Source: Rhodanobacter sp. (GTDB taxonomy: Bacteria > Pseudomonadota > Gammaproteobacteria > Xanthomonadales > Rhodanobacteraceae). From it: a DNA stretch of 64,000 nucleotides. Shown in pieces: positions 43,796-55,213 of this stretch. The position numbers and the translations under genes are program-made. Location: NCBI GenBank assembly GCA_004298015.1, contig SCSE01000047.1, forward strand, positions 1 through 64,000, read 5' to 3'. Under the pieces are notes generated by a model that searched no databases, was not told where the DNA came from, and saw only the letters and a list, made by a program, of their open reading frames with translations. The stretch's first letter is position 1. Every line of letters starts with the position of its first letter.

Positions 43796-46264
43796 ATGTC
43801 TGTTCTGTTGACCGTACTGGCGGCGCTGATCGCGAGCGGGGCCTGCGCCTATCATCGCACCAGCCTGCGCGTGTGGGCGATCGCCACCGTGATCACCACC
43901 GTGCTGGCTGGCCTGCTGTTGCAGGCGCCGTGGACGATGCTGATCCTGTTGATCGTCGAACTGGCGATCGCCGTGCCGTTGCTGATGGTGGGCTTTCGCC
44001 GAAGGCAGATCAGCGCACCGCTGCTAACGCAGTTCGCCAAGGTCACGCCGAGGCTCTCCGATACCGAGCAGACCGCACTGGAAGCCGGTACGGTCGGTTT
44101 CGAGGGTGAGCTGTTTTCCGGCAAGCCCGACTGGCACGCGTTGCTGCGCCAGCCCAAACCCGCGCTCAATGCGGAGGAGCAGGCCTTCATGGATGGCCCG
44201 GTGGAAGAGCTCTGCGGCATGCTCGACGACTGGCAGATCACCCACGAACTGGCGGATCTGCCGCCGAATGTGTGGGAGTTCATCAAGAAGAACAAGTTCT
44301 TCGGCATGATCATCCCCAAACGCTACAACGGCCTGGAATTTTCGGCCCTGGCGCATTCAGCGGTGCTGCAGAAGCTGGCCACGATGTCGCCGACCGCGGC
44401 CTCGACGGTCGCGGTGCCCAATTCACTGGGGCCGGCCGAGTTGCTGCTGCATTACGGCACCGAGGCGCAGAAGGACTACTACCTGCCTCGGCTGGCCGTG
44501 GGCGACGAGATTCCCTGCTTTGCGCTGACCGGTCCTTATGCCGGTTCCGACGCGACCTCGCTCACCGATTTCGGCATTGTCTGCAAGCAGACCGTCGACG
44601 GCACCGAGACGCTGGGCATCAAGCTCACGTTCGACAAGCGCTACATCACCCTGGCACCGGTCGCCACCGTGGTCGGGCTGGCATTTCGCCTCTACGACCC
44701 GGACCAGTTGCTCGGTGACAAGGCCGACCTCGGCATCACCCTGGCCTTGCTGCCGCGCAGCACGCCCGGCCTGCAGATCGGGCGTCGTCACTTTCCGCTC
44801 AACGTGCCGTTCCAGAACGGTCCGCTGCACGGCAAGGATGTGTTCGTGCCGATCTCGACCCTGATCGGCGGACCGAACATGGCCGGGCAGGGCTGGCGCA
44901 TGCTGGTCGAGGTGCTGTCGGTGGGGCGCGCGATATCGCTGCCGTCGAACGCCACCGGCGGGGTCCGGTCGGCGGTCGCCTCCACCGGTGCCTACGCTCG
45001 CATGCGCAAGCAGTTCGGGCTGGCGATTGCCCGCTTCGAGGGCGTCGAGGAAGCACTGGCGCGGATCGGCGGGCTGACCTATGCCACCGCGGCGCTGTCA
45101 CGCGCCACCGCCGCGGCCGTGGACCGCGGGGAAAAGCCGGCCGTGACCTCGGCAATTGCGAAGTACCACACGACCGAATTCGGCCGCATCGTGGCCGGTG
45201 ATGCCATGGACGTGCATGGCGGCAAGGCGGTGCAGCTCGGTCCGAAGAATTATGCCGGCCGCGCCTGGGAAGGGGTGCCGATCGCGATCACGGTGGAGGG
45301 CGCCAACATCATGACGCGCAGCCTGATGATCTTCGGTCAGGGTGCGATCCGCTGCCATCCCTACGTCCTGAAGGAAATGCAGGCACTGACGATCAGCGAC
45401 CGCGACGAGCAGCTGAAGACGTTCGACCGGGCCTTGTTCGGCCATATCGGTTTCGGCCTGTCCAACGCGGTGCGCGCCTTCACCCTGGGTCTGACCGGTT
45501 CGCGTATCGGCGACACCGCCGGCGATGCCTACACCCGCCGTTACTACCGCAAGCTCAACCGCTATTCCGCGGCGCTGGCGCTGTGTGCCGATGTGTTCAT
45601 GGGCGTGCTTGGCGGCAAGCTGAAATTCAAGGAGAAGTTGTCCGCCCGTCTCGGCGACGTCCTCAGCTACCTGTACATCGCCAGCGCCATGCTCAAGGGC
45701 TACGAGGATGCCGGTCGGCCCGAAGCGGATCGTCCGTTGCTGGCCTGGGCGTTCCATGAATGCGTATGGCGGATGCAGATGGCGCTGGACGGCGCGATCC
45801 GCAACTTTCCGGTGCGTCCCGTCGGCTGGTTGCTGCGGGTACTGGTGTTCCCGTTCGGGCGTCGTGAGGTGCCGCCGTCCGACCGCCTGGGACGCCGTGT
45901 CGCGGCGCTGATCAGCGCACCGGGCGAGGCGCGTGATCGACTGCTTGAATGGGTCTATCTCACGCCCACCGCCAACAACACGATCGGCCGGATGCATGCC
46001 TTGCTGCCGGAGGTGATCGCGGCCGAGCCGATCGAGCGCAAATTCGCCAAGGCGCAGAAGGCCGGGCAGTTCAAGTCACACGATTATGTCGAGCAGCTGG
46101 CCGAGGCGCAGCAGCTCGGCGTGATCACCGCGGCCGAGCAGGCCTTGCTCAAGCGGGTGCAGGAAGCCGTGTTCGAGTTTATTTCGGTGGACGATTTCGA
46201 TACCTCCGAATTGCGTGCGGCGGTAACTCGAGCGGATGCCGAAAAGCCTGCCAGGGTGGCCTGA
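43796..46264 (+). CDS. fadE: Acyl-CoA dehydrogenase, FadE type
   Basis: Large, membrane-anchored acyl-CoA dehydrogenase, 822 aa (E. coli FadE is 814). Two N-terminal hydrophobic segments (about 2-19 and 28-65) are followed by the dehydrogenase core (LPPNVWEFIKKNKFFGMIIPKRYNG; CFALTGPYAGSDATSL; GRAISLPSNATGGVRSAVA) and the FadE-specific C-terminal domain. It catalyses the first step of fatty-acid beta-oxidation, with electrons going to EtfAB. Preceded by a hydrolase gene 10 nt upstream and a divergent tetR. Confidence 0.95.
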   Translation: MSVLLTVLAALIASGACAYHRTSLRVWAIATVITTVLAGLLLQAPWTMLILLIVELAIAVPLLMVGFRRRQISAPLLTQFAKVTPRLSDTEQTALEAGTVGFEGELFSGKPDWHALLRQPKPALNAEEQAFMDGPVEELCGMLDDWQITHELADLPPNVWEFIKKNKFFGMIIPKRYNGLEFSALAHSAVLQKLATMSPTAASTVAVPNSLGPAELLLHYGTEAQKDYYLPRLAVGDEIPCFALTGPYAGSDATSLTDFGIVCKQTVDGTETLGIKLTFDKRYITLAPVATVVGLAFRLYDPDQLLGDKADLGITLALLPRSTPGLQIGRRHFPLNVPFQNGPLHGKDVFVPISTLIGGPNMAGQGWRMLVEVLSVGRAISLPSNATGGVRSAVASTGAYARMRKQFGLAIARFEGVEEALARIGGLTYATAALSRATAAAVDRGEKPAVTSAIAKYHTTEFGRIVAGDAMDVHGGKAVQLGPKNYAGRAWEGVPIAITVEGANIMTRSLMIFGQGAIRCHPYVLKEMQALTISDRDEQLKTFDRALFGHIGFGLSNAVRAFTLGLTGSRIGDTAGDAYTRRYYRKLNRYSAALALCADVFMGVLGGKLKFKEKLSARLGDVLSYLYIASAMLKGYEDAGRPEADRPLLAWAFHECVWRMQMALDGAIRNFPVRPVGWLLRVLVFPFGRREVPPSDRLGRRVAALISAPGEARDRLLEWVYLTPTANNTIGRMHALLPEVIAAEPIERKFAKAQKAGQFKSHDYVEQLAEAQQLGVITAAEQALLKRVQEAVFEFISVDDFDTSELRAAVTRADAEKPARVA

Positions 46265-46874
46265 AAAACAGGGTGCGCCCCGCTCCGCTGCCGGCCGCTC
46301 CTCGATGCGTGTACAGGACGGGCGCTACCAGGACACCTTGCGGCGCAGGAGCCATCATGAGTGTCATGGTATTGCCGTTGTACCGCCGAGCGACGCGCTG
46401 GCCGGCCGGTCACAGGTTGTTTTTCGTTGCAACGCGTGCACCGGCGTAGGGCGGGCACGGCCCGCCGACATTGCCCAGATCGTCATCGCGAAGCGCGGCG
46501 GAAGAAAACGTGCCGCCTGATGCCCCCACATGCCGTCATCAGGAAGAGCGCCGTACTTCGCCACCATCGCGCCGTGGTTCGTGGCACTGGAACCGGGGCG
46601 TTGTGCAACGTGGCCGAGTTCAGCGCCGGGGTGATGACGGAGGCCGCCGTTCCGCCCGGGATACACTGGATTCCCCGGGGCATGACGGTGGAGGATCGGG
46701 GGTACGCTGCATGCGGTGGCGATGTTGGGGCGAGCATCCTCGCCGCCGAAGCATATCCCTGGCCGGTAACCGTCGAGGTCGGCGATGTCGAGGGAGATCG
46801 GGTCTCTCGCACCCGTATCACGATGTGGCTCTCGCCCTCCGCGCGCCGTCCAAGGCGCCAGCGGCTCCAAGGTT
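46265..46874. other. Intergenic region downstream of fadE
   Basis: 610 nt between convergent genes. One palindromic REP unit (GTAGGGCGGGCACGGCCCGCC, 46446-46466) is present. Several short ORFs on both strands overlap each other and lack ribosome binding sites; none is supported. Confidence 0.55.
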
Positions 46875-47882
46875 TCAGGCGCTATTCGCCAGTACGCAAC
46901 GGTTTTTGCCGCTGCGCTTGGCTTCGTACATGGCGCTGTCGGCGGCCTTGATCAACCGTTCATCGCCGTCAGTACCATGGTGGCCCCGATAGGGTGCCAG
47001 GCCGATGCTGGCACTGATCTGCACCCCGACCGCGGTGTCACCGACGTCCAGCGTGTAGGGCGCGCCGAGCGTTTCGCACAGCTTGTGGCAAAGCCGTAAC
47101 GCCTGTTGCGGCTCGCTGACGTTTTCCAGGATCAGCGCGAATTCATCGCCACCCAGTCGCGCCACGGTGTCGCTTTCGCGCAACTGTGCCAGCAGACGCG
47201 CTGCAATTTGCTGCAGCAGTGCGTCACCGGCGGGATGGCCGTATTGATCATTGACTTGCTTGAAGCCGTCGATGTCGAGCAAGACCAGGGCGAAATTCTG
47301 CTGCTGACGCTGCGCACGCTGGATCGCCGTGTGCAGACGATCGTGGAAAAGCACCCGGTTGGGAAGGCCGGTAAGCATGTCGTGGGTCGCCTGGTGCCGC
47401 ACCTGCTTTTCGACCCGCTCGCGCTCGACAATCTCGGCCTGCAGTTGACGATTGCGTTCGGAAATCTTGCCCAGTGCCTGCTGCAGCTGGGTACGTGCGC
47501 CATGCAGTTCAAGGAACACGCGGACCTTGGATTGCAGGATCGCGTCGTTGATCGGTTTGGCGATATAGTCGACCGCACCGGAGCGATAGCCCTTCAGACG
47601 TGCCAGATCATCGGCGTAGGCGGCGGTGACGAAGATGACCGGTGTCTCGCGCAGCTGTTCGGTTTCGCCGAGCAGCGCGGCAACCTCGAAGCCGTCCATG
47701 TCGGGCATGTTCACGTCGAGCAGGATCAGCGCGAAGTCATGATCCAGGCACAAGGCCAGCGCCTGGTTGCCGCTGGCGGCTTCGATCAGCTCGGCGCCGC
47801 AATCGGCCAGCAAGCGGCGCATCGCCACGATATTGGCATGAGTGTCGTCGACGACGAGGATCTTGGGACGTGGGTCATTCAT
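46875..47882 (-). CDS. Response regulator with diguanylate cyclase output (REC-GGDEF)
   Basis: 335 aa from ATG 47882, whose start codon overlaps the CheB stop by 4 nt (ATGA). REC domain about 5-125 (ILVVDDTHANIVAMRRLL, phospho-Asp in LILLDVNMPDMDGF, Thr/Lys in FVTAAYADD and YIAKPI). Coiled linker about 130-165, then GGDEF about 170-330 with an intact RLGGDEFAL and the I-site-like REED region not evident. Likely makes c-di-GMP when phosphorylated by the hybrid kinase encoded at the head of the same operon. Confidence 0.93.
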   Translation of the reverse strand: MNDPRPKILVVDDTHANIVAMRRLLADCGAELIEAASGNQALALCLDHDFALILLDVNMPDMDGFEVAALLGETEQLRETPVIFVTAAYADDLARLKGYRSGAVDYIAKPINDAILQSKVRVFLELHGARTQLQQALGKISERNRQLQAEIVERERVEKQVRHQATHDMLTGLPNRVLFHDRLHTAIQRAQRQQQNFALVLLDIDGFKQVNDQYGHPAGDALLQQIAARLLAQLRESDTVARLGGDEFALILENVSEPQQALRLCHKLCETLGAPYTLDVGDTAVGVQISASIGLAPYRGHHGTDGDERLIKAADSAMYEAKRSGKNRCVLANSA

Positions 47883-48448
47883 GGGCAACATAGTCGGTTG
47901 AGCAGTGGGGCGACCGCATCCAGCGGTACACAATGGTCGGCACCGGCGATATCGAGGGCAGCCTGGGGCATCGTCTTTGCCACCGCGTCAGCCGGGGACT
48001 GCACGATCGCGCAGCCGCCGTTGCGGCGAAGTTGCAACAAGCCTTGTGCACCGTCGGCATTGGCGCCTGTAAGTACCACCCCGATCAACGCCTGGCGCCA
48101 GACGTCGGCGGCAGCGCCAAACAGCACATCGATCGAGGGTCGGGCATGCGATACACGAGGATCTGTCGACAGCGCAAAACACCCGTCTGCCTCGACCAGC
48201 AGATGATACCCGCTTGGCGCGACGTGAACGACGCCACCACGGGGCGGCGTGCGTTCGACGGCCTCCACTACGGGCAGCGTGGAGGCCCGTGCCAGCAGCT
48301 CGCACAGCAGCTCGACGGTATCGGCGCCGCTGTGGCAGCACACCAGCACGGGCTGGGATAGCTGCGGATCGAGTCCGGCGAGTAGAATCTTCAGCGCGTC
48401 CAGACCCCCTGCCGAACAGCCCACCACGATGGCCTCGGGTCTTTTCAT
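47879..48448 (-). CDS. cheB: CheB-type methylesterase domain protein
   Basis: 189 aa consisting only of the CheB catalytic domain, without the receiver domain of chemotaxis CheB. Ser nucleophile in VVGCSAGGLDAL, His in VCCHSGADTVE and Asp in VLTGANADGAQGL. ATG 48448 overlaps the cheR stop by 4 nt. In this setting, without CheA/CheW or receptors, it probably demethylates or deamidates a non-chemotaxis partner, perhaps the hybrid kinase upstream; that is inferred. Confidence 0.88.
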   Translation of the reverse strand: MKRPEAIVVGCSAGGLDALKILLAGLDPQLSQPVLVCCHSGADTVELLCELLARASTLPVVEAVERTPPRGGVVHVAPSGYHLLVEADGCFALSTDPRVSHARPSIDVLFGAAADVWRQALIGVVLTGANADGAQGLLQLRRNGGCAIVQSPADAVAKTMPQAALDIAGADHCVPLDAVAPLLNRLCCP

Positions 48449-49314
48449 GCTGCGGGTAACGGCTTGGCCGAGAGGACATCGCTGCTTCTTCGGTACAGCC
48501 GCAACCCGGCATCGACCGGATTGAAGTCGACGGCGGTGCCGGCTGCATCGATGCTTTCGCGCATCCCCAGGCAGAGGAAGCCGCCGCGCACCAGGGTGTC
48601 GCGGAAAAGTTGCAGACAGCGATCCTGCAGCGGGTTGGAGAAGTAGATCAGCACGTTGCGGCAAAGCACCAGGTGCGCCTCGCAGAACACCCGGTCCGAC
48701 ACCAGGTTGTGCTGCGCGAAGGTGACATGCCGGCGCAACCGCCGATCCAGTTTCAGCAGGTCATAGCGCGCGCTGTAGTAATCGGCCAGCGAACGCGTGC
48801 CACCGGCATCCTGGTAATTGCGCGACCACTGTTGGGCCTCGCGCGCGGAGTAGATGCCTTCTTCGGCCTGATGCAGCGCGCTGGCGCTGAGGTCGGTCGC
48901 GTAGATCCGGCTGCGCTCATACAGGCCGGCCTCCTCCAGCAGGATCGCCAGCGAATAGACCTCCTCCCCGTGCGCACAGCCGGCCTGCCAGATGTTGATG
49001 TGCGGATAGGAGGCAAGTACCGGCAGTACCTGTTCGCGCAGCAAGCGGAACACGGACGGGTCGCGAAACATGTCCGATACCGGTACCGAGAGTCCCTCCA
49101 GCAGCTGCGGAAGCACAGCCTGCTGATGCAACAGGCGATGGGTCAACGCGCTGATCGAGCCACCGTCGAGCTGCACGGCCAGGTGACGCACCCGGCGCTT
49201 CAGCGAGGCCGGCGCGTACTGGCTGAAATCATAGCCGTGGCGAAGCTGCATGGCGCGCACGAACAACTCGATCTCGATATTTTCCAGATCGGGATTGTCA
49301 GGCGTGTCGCTCAT
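48445..49314 (-). CDS. cheR: CheR-type methyltransferase
   Basis: 289 aa from ATG 49314, which overlaps the kinase stop by 4 nt. SAM-dependent methyltransferase: N-terminal helical domain (YDFSQYAPASLKRRVRHLA), VSDMFRDPSVFRLLRE, SAM motif IWQAGCAHGEEVYSLAI, and VLCRNVLIYFSNPLQ. The family methylates glutamates on receptors. Operon partners are CheB, a hybrid kinase and a REC-GGDEF protein, not a chemotaxis set. Confidence 0.92.
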   Translation of the reverse strand: MSDTPDNPDLENIEIELFVRAMQLRHGYDFSQYAPASLKRRVRHLAVQLDGGSISALTHRLLHQQAVLPQLLEGLSVPVSDMFRDPSVFRLLREQVLPVLASYPHINIWQAGCAHGEEVYSLAILLEEAGLYERSRIYATDLSASALHQAEEGIYSAREAQQWSRNYQDAGGTRSLADYYSARYDLLKLDRRLRRHVTFAQHNLVSDRVFCEAHLVLCRNVLIYFSNPLQDRCLQLFRDTLVRGGFLCLGMRESIDAAGTAVDFNPVDAGLRLYRRSSDVLSAKPLPAA

Positions 49315-52300
49315 CGCCGCAGCCATACCCGGATCATCGAGGCCAGCTTGTCGACGTCGACCGGCTTGGAGAGGTAATCGCTGGCACCGGCTTCCAGGCA
49401 CAGCTCCCTGTCACCGCGCATCGCCTTGGCCGTCAGCGCGATGATCGGAAGGTTGGCGAACTGCGGCTTGGCGCGGATCGCGCGCATGGTTTCATAGCCG
49501 TCCATGCCCGGCATCATGATATCCATCAGGATCAACTCCGGCGTTTCGTCACGGTCCAGCAGGCTGAGTGCCTTGTGCCCGTCCTGGGCCATGCTGACAT
49601 GGACGCCCCAACTGCGCAGTACCTTGGAAAGCGCAAACAGGTTGCGCATGTCGTCATCCACCAGCAGCAGCCGGCGCCCGTCCAGTGCGTCACGATCAGC
49701 GGGGCCACCTTCGGTTGCCGGTTGGTCCTGGCCGATGCTGTGCAGGAACAGGCTGACCTCATCGAGCAGGCGATCCGGTGAGCGTGCGCCCTTGATCACA
49801 ATGCTGTCGGTGTATTGGCGGATCTCCAGGTTTTCCTCGCGGCTCAACTCACGACCCGAGTAGACCACCACGGGCGGGATGCTGCCGCTGCCGGCAAGCT
49901 CTTTCAGCAGACCCATGCCGGACATGCCGGGCAGGCCGAGATCCAGCACGATGCAGTCGTAGCCGGTCTGCGCGATTTTTTGCAGCGCGTCTTCGGCAGA
50001 ACCGGCCTCGTCGATCGCCACGTCGTCCTGGCGCAGCAGGGTGCGCACGGCGCTGCGTGCGTCGGCATCATCATCGACCACCAGCAGGTGGCGGGTGCGA
50101 CCGGCGGCGAAATGCAGCAACCTGTCAAAGGCCTCGTTGATGGCTTCACGGCTGACCGGCTTGGTCAGGAAACCGACGGCACCCAGTTCCCGCCCACGCG
50201 TGACGTCGTCGGTGGCAGACAGGAAGTGCACTGGAATCTGGCGTGTCGCCGGATCGTTTTTCAACCGTTCGATCACCGTCCAGCCGTCCATTCCCGGAAG
50301 CATCACGTCCAGCAGGATGCCAAGCGGCCGATAGCGCCGTGCCAGTTCCAGCCCGCGCTCACCACTGGCGGCGAGCAGAATGCGATGCCCTTTCTGACGC
50401 AGCATCTCGGCCAGGATGCGCGCGAACACCGGATCATCCTCGATCACCAGGATGACCGCTTCGCCGGGTGTCAGTCGATCCCGGTCGTCACCGAGCTCGC
50501 CTGGCAGAAATGCCGGTGCGAGGCTGGAGCGTGCCACCGGTACAGGGGCCGCGGTGGATGCCGGTCGGCTCTCGCCGCCGCCGCCGCCGCTGCCGCTGCC
50601 GCTGCCGCTGCGCTCGGCGAGCAGCAGGATGAATTCGCTGCCCGCACCCGGTTCACTGCGCAACACGATGTCGCCGCCCAGCAGTTCGGCCATTCGCCGC
50701 GAGATACTGAGGCCCAGGCCGGTGCCACCGAACTGGCGGCTGGTGCTGGCGTCGACCTGCTCGAAAGCGTTGAACACCGCGGAAAGCTTGTCAGCCGGTA
50801 TGCCGATACCGCTGTCGTGTACGCCGATCGCCAGCAAGGGCTTGTTCACGAGTGCCGCCGGCATGGCGAGTGCCGGGTCCGGACGGCCGATCTGTACCCG
50901 CACCGATCCATGGGCGGTGAACTTGAAAGCATTGCCGAGCAGGTTGTTGATGATCTGTTCGAGTTTTCCGGGATCGGTATGGATCTGCGCTGGCAGGTCC
51001 GGAGCCAGTTCGATCGTGAACTCCAGATTCTTGTCGCGTGCCACGTGATCGAAGTTTCGATGCAGGCTGCGCAACAGATCCTGCAGCGGATAGTCCTGCA
51101 GGACAAGCTCCATCTTGCCAGCTTCGACTTTCGACAGATCCAGGATGTCGTTGATCAGGCGCAGCAGACTGCTGCCGGCATCGTGGATGATGCGCGCCGA
51201 CTCGATCTGTTCCTCGTCCAGATTGCCTTCGCGATTTTCCGCAAGGCTGCGCGAGAGAATCAGCAAGCTGTTCAGGGGCATGCGCAACTCGTGCGACATG
51301 TTGGCCAGGAACTCGCTCTTGTACTGGCTGGCCTGGGCCAGTTGAGTGGCCTTTTCCTCGGTGTCCTGCTGCAGGGTTTCCAGGGTTATCTTCTGTTCCC
51401 GCAAGGTATCGGTTTTCAGTCGCAGCTCTTCGTTGGAGGCTTGCAGCTCTTCGGCCTGCACCCGCAGCTCTTCCTCCGAGGCAAGCAGTCGCTGCGACTG
51501 TTCTTCCAGTTCACTGGCCTTTTTCTGCAGGATATCGTTCGCCTCCCGCAGTGCCTGTTTTTGCTGCTGCATGGTGATACCGGAAAGTTGCAACTCATTC
51601 GCTTGTTCCCGCGTCTGCTCCAGCAGATCCTGGGTGCCAATGGCGCGATTGAGGTTTTCCAGCCGCAGCGCGACCACCGGCAGCAGCTCATCCAGCAGCT
51701 GCCGCTGCAGCGCTGTCGGCGGCGCAAAGCTGGCCAGTTCAAGCACCCCCAGCAAATCGTCCCGCAGCAGCAGAGGCTGGATGTTGATATGCCGCGGCAG
51801 AGCCGCACCGGTGGAGGAGTCGATCTGCACGTAGTCGTGAGGCACCTCGTCCAGCGCGATGGCCTGGCGGTTCAGTGCGCATTGGCCGACCAGACCCTCC
51901 CCTGGCAGATAGCGTTCCGCAGTGTGATGACCCAGCCGCAGGCCGTAGCTGCCAAGCAGGTCGAGGCGTTGACGTGAGGCGTCGAAGCCGTAGAACACAC
52001 TCACGCCTGCATTGAGCAGCGGCGCCAGTTCGTTGACCAGCCGCTCGGCGAAATCCCGGTGGGTGGTGGTGGTCTGCAGACTCTGGGAGACGATAGTGAT
52101 CTGGCTTTTCAGCCATGCCTGGTCGTAGGTCTCGATCGCCATCTGCTTGAACACATGCAGCGCACGGGCGATCTCGCCGATCTCGTCGCGGCGCTCGGTG
52201 CTGCGCACCTCGATGGTTCGATCATGATCGGCCAGCCGGCTCATCAAGTCGGTCATTCGCCGCAACGGTCGGGACACCATGCGCGAGGTCAGCGAGATCA

Positions 52301-52982
52301 CCATCAAGCCGACCAGCAGGATCAATACGGCAAATACGGCGTTCAGCAGGCGGGTGGTATTCAAATTCTGCTGCAACTGCAGATTGTGCTGCTTGAGGAT
52401 TTGATGTTCGGTCTGCGCCATCTGCTCGATGATCAGGAAAAAGTCCCTGACCCGGATCTTGCGCTGGGCCAGATAATTTTCGTAGATGTTGCCCGTTTCA
52501 GAGCTGCCGATCGCCGCGCCGGACGAAGCGAGCTTGCTGGCCGGCGCAATCTCAAGCCGGGTCACCTCCTCCTCCCAGGCTTTGACCGCCGCGTCGATGC
52601 GATCGAGACGGCTCTGCTGCAGCGGACTGGCCACGGTAAGCTTTCGCAGCTCATCGAGCCGATGCTGCAGATCCTGGGTGCCGGACTCGAAGATCCCCAG
52701 CTCGCTCTGGTGTCGACTCAGCAGGTAGCCGCGGATACCGATCTGGCTGCTCAGCACGTCACGCTTCGCCTGGTTCAGATTCAGCAGTACGGCGTAGGTG
52801 TCCGTGGTCAGGTCGCGGGTGCCTTCCTGCTGCTTCAGTGCATTCAGCATCACCGTGCTGCTGATCAGGAACAGGCCGAGCAGCAGTCCGATCGCCAGCA
52901 ATATTTTTCGCTGAATGGGCAAATGGGCCAGCCAGGAGTAGCGCCTGGGTCGAGTTTTCGGGCTGGTTTCAATAGCGGCCAT
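49311..52982 (-). CDS. Hybrid sensor histidine kinase with three receiver domains
   Basis: 1223 aa. In order: membrane segment (about 25-47); CHASE3-like periplasmic domain; second membrane segment (about 213-235); HAMP (about 236-290); GAF (about 310-450); long coiled coil (about 455-560); HisKA with phospho-His in ANMSHELRMPLNSLL; HATPase (GNAFKF, HDSGIGIPADKL, GGTGLGLSISRRMAELLGG); a Gly/Ser linker (SGSGSGSGGGGGE); and three REC domains (LLDVMLPGMDGW, VLDLGLPGMSGM, LMDIMMPGMDGY). An inner-membrane phosphorelay hub that heads an operon with cheR, cheB and REC-GGDEF. The signal is unknown. Confidence 0.94.
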   Translation of the reverse strand: MAAIETSPKTRPRRYSWLAHLPIQRKILLAIGLLLGLFLISSTVMLNALKQQEGTRDLTTDTYAVLLNLNQAKRDVLSSQIGIRGYLLSRHQSELGIFESGTQDLQHRLDELRKLTVASPLQQSRLDRIDAAVKAWEEEVTRLEIAPASKLASSGAAIGSSETGNIYENYLAQRKIRVRDFFLIIEQMAQTEHQILKQHNLQLQQNLNTTRLLNAVFAVLILLVGLMVISLTSRMVSRPLRRMTDLMSRLADHDRTIEVRSTERRDEIGEIARALHVFKQMAIETYDQAWLKSQITIVSQSLQTTTTHRDFAERLVNELAPLLNAGVSVFYGFDASRQRLDLLGSYGLRLGHHTAERYLPGEGLVGQCALNRQAIALDEVPHDYVQIDSSTGAALPRHINIQPLLLRDDLLGVLELASFAPPTALQRQLLDELLPVVALRLENLNRAIGTQDLLEQTREQANELQLSGITMQQQKQALREANDILQKKASELEEQSQRLLASEEELRVQAEELQASNEELRLKTDTLREQKITLETLQQDTEEKATQLAQASQYKSEFLANMSHELRMPLNSLLILSRSLAENREGNLDEEQIESARIIHDAGSSLLRLINDILDLSKVEAGKMELVLQDYPLQDLLRSLHRNFDHVARDKNLEFTIELAPDLPAQIHTDPGKLEQIINNLLGNAFKFTAHGSVRVQIGRPDPALAMPAALVNKPLLAIGVHDSGIGIPADKLSAVFNAFEQVDASTSRQFGGTGLGLSISRRMAELLGGDIVLRSEPGAGSEFILLLAERSGSGSGSGGGGGESRPASTAAPVPVARSSLAPAFLPGELGDDRDRLTPGEAVILVIEDDPVFARILAEMLRQKGHRILLAASGERGLELARRYRPLGILLDVMLPGMDGWTVIERLKNDPATRQIPVHFLSATDDVTRGRELGAVGFLTKPVSREAINEAFDRLLHFAAGRTRHLLVVDDDADARSAVRTLLRQDDVAIDEAGSAEDALQKIAQTGYDCIVLDLGLPGMSGMGLLKELAGSGSIPPVVVYSGRELSREENLEIRQYTDSIVIKGARSPDRLLDEVSLFLHSIGQDQPATEGGPADRDALDGRRLLLVDDDMRNLFALSKVLRSWGVHVSMAQDGHKALSLLDRDETPELILMDIMMPGMDGYETMRAIRAKPQFANLPIIALTAKAMRGDRELCLEAGASDYLSKPVDVDKLASMIRVWLRR

Positions 52983-53070
52983 GCAGGGTACCGGCGACGG
53001 AGGAGGGGACGGGCACGGCAGATACGGGTGCGTCGGGCTGACACCAGCGCTGACGGCTCCGGGCGATGGG

Positions 53071-53301
53071 TCAGATTAGCTCGCTGGTGGCGACGATGGT
53101 AGCCGCCGCCATCCCGGGATGATGCTTGTCACGTCGCAGCGCCGAAACCAGCAGGGCCAGCGTGCACAGCGAACACAGGGCCATTGCCATCAACGGGCTC
53201 TCGGCGCCGAGTCCCACCCGCAGCAAGGCCGGTAACCCGTCGCCAGCCGGATTGAAGCCGGTGACGTGACAGCTGCCGAGTAGCCACAGCACCGCGACCA
53301 C
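53071..53301 (-). CDS. Small membrane protein, unknown
   Basis: At least 76 aa, read from a GTG; the same frame stays open back to the prfC stop at 53422, so the real start may be upstream. Two hydrophobic stretches (VAVLWLLGSC; LMAMALCSLCTLALLVSAL) suggest two membrane helices. It lies directly downstream of prfC on the same strand. The family is not recognised and coding status is uncertain. Confidence 0.4.
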   Translation of the reverse strand: MVAVLWLLGSCHVTGFNPAGDGLPALLRVGLGAESPLMAMALCSLCTLALLVSALRRDKHHPGMAAATIVATSELI

Positions 53302-53421
53302 GGCACTGAACAGCAGTCGCCGGGCAGGCCTGGACTCGGCCCGAGCCTGGCACGGCGCGTGCCGCCCCGCAGTCGCCGCATCCGGCTTTGTGGTTGAACA
53401 AACGGGAATGCAAGGCAGCGC

Positions 53422-55023
<1,602 letters not shown>

Positions 55024-55135
55024 GGGCAGCGGGTCGGCTATAACGCGAACCGACAATTGTAGCGTGGATCGGGCGCGGGCTCTGTATGGCTTGCCTCGGG
55101 GCAGCGCGGTTGCCGTCATGAGGGCTCGTTCAATG

Positions 55136-55172
55136 AAAAAGCCCGGGGATCGCTCCCCGGGCTTTTCGTTTT
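55136..55172 (-). terminator. Intrinsic terminator after the EF-G gene
   Basis: AAAAGCCCGGGGA - TCGC - TCCCCGGGCTTTT forms a perfect 13-bp stem. On the minus strand it is followed by TTTTTC and lies about 42 nt after the fusA stop codon. On the plus strand it is followed by CGTTTT. Confidence 0.88.
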
Positions 55173-55213
55173 GGCGTCGACCGTGAGGCCGGCGCGATGT
55201 CTAACCCGAAGCC

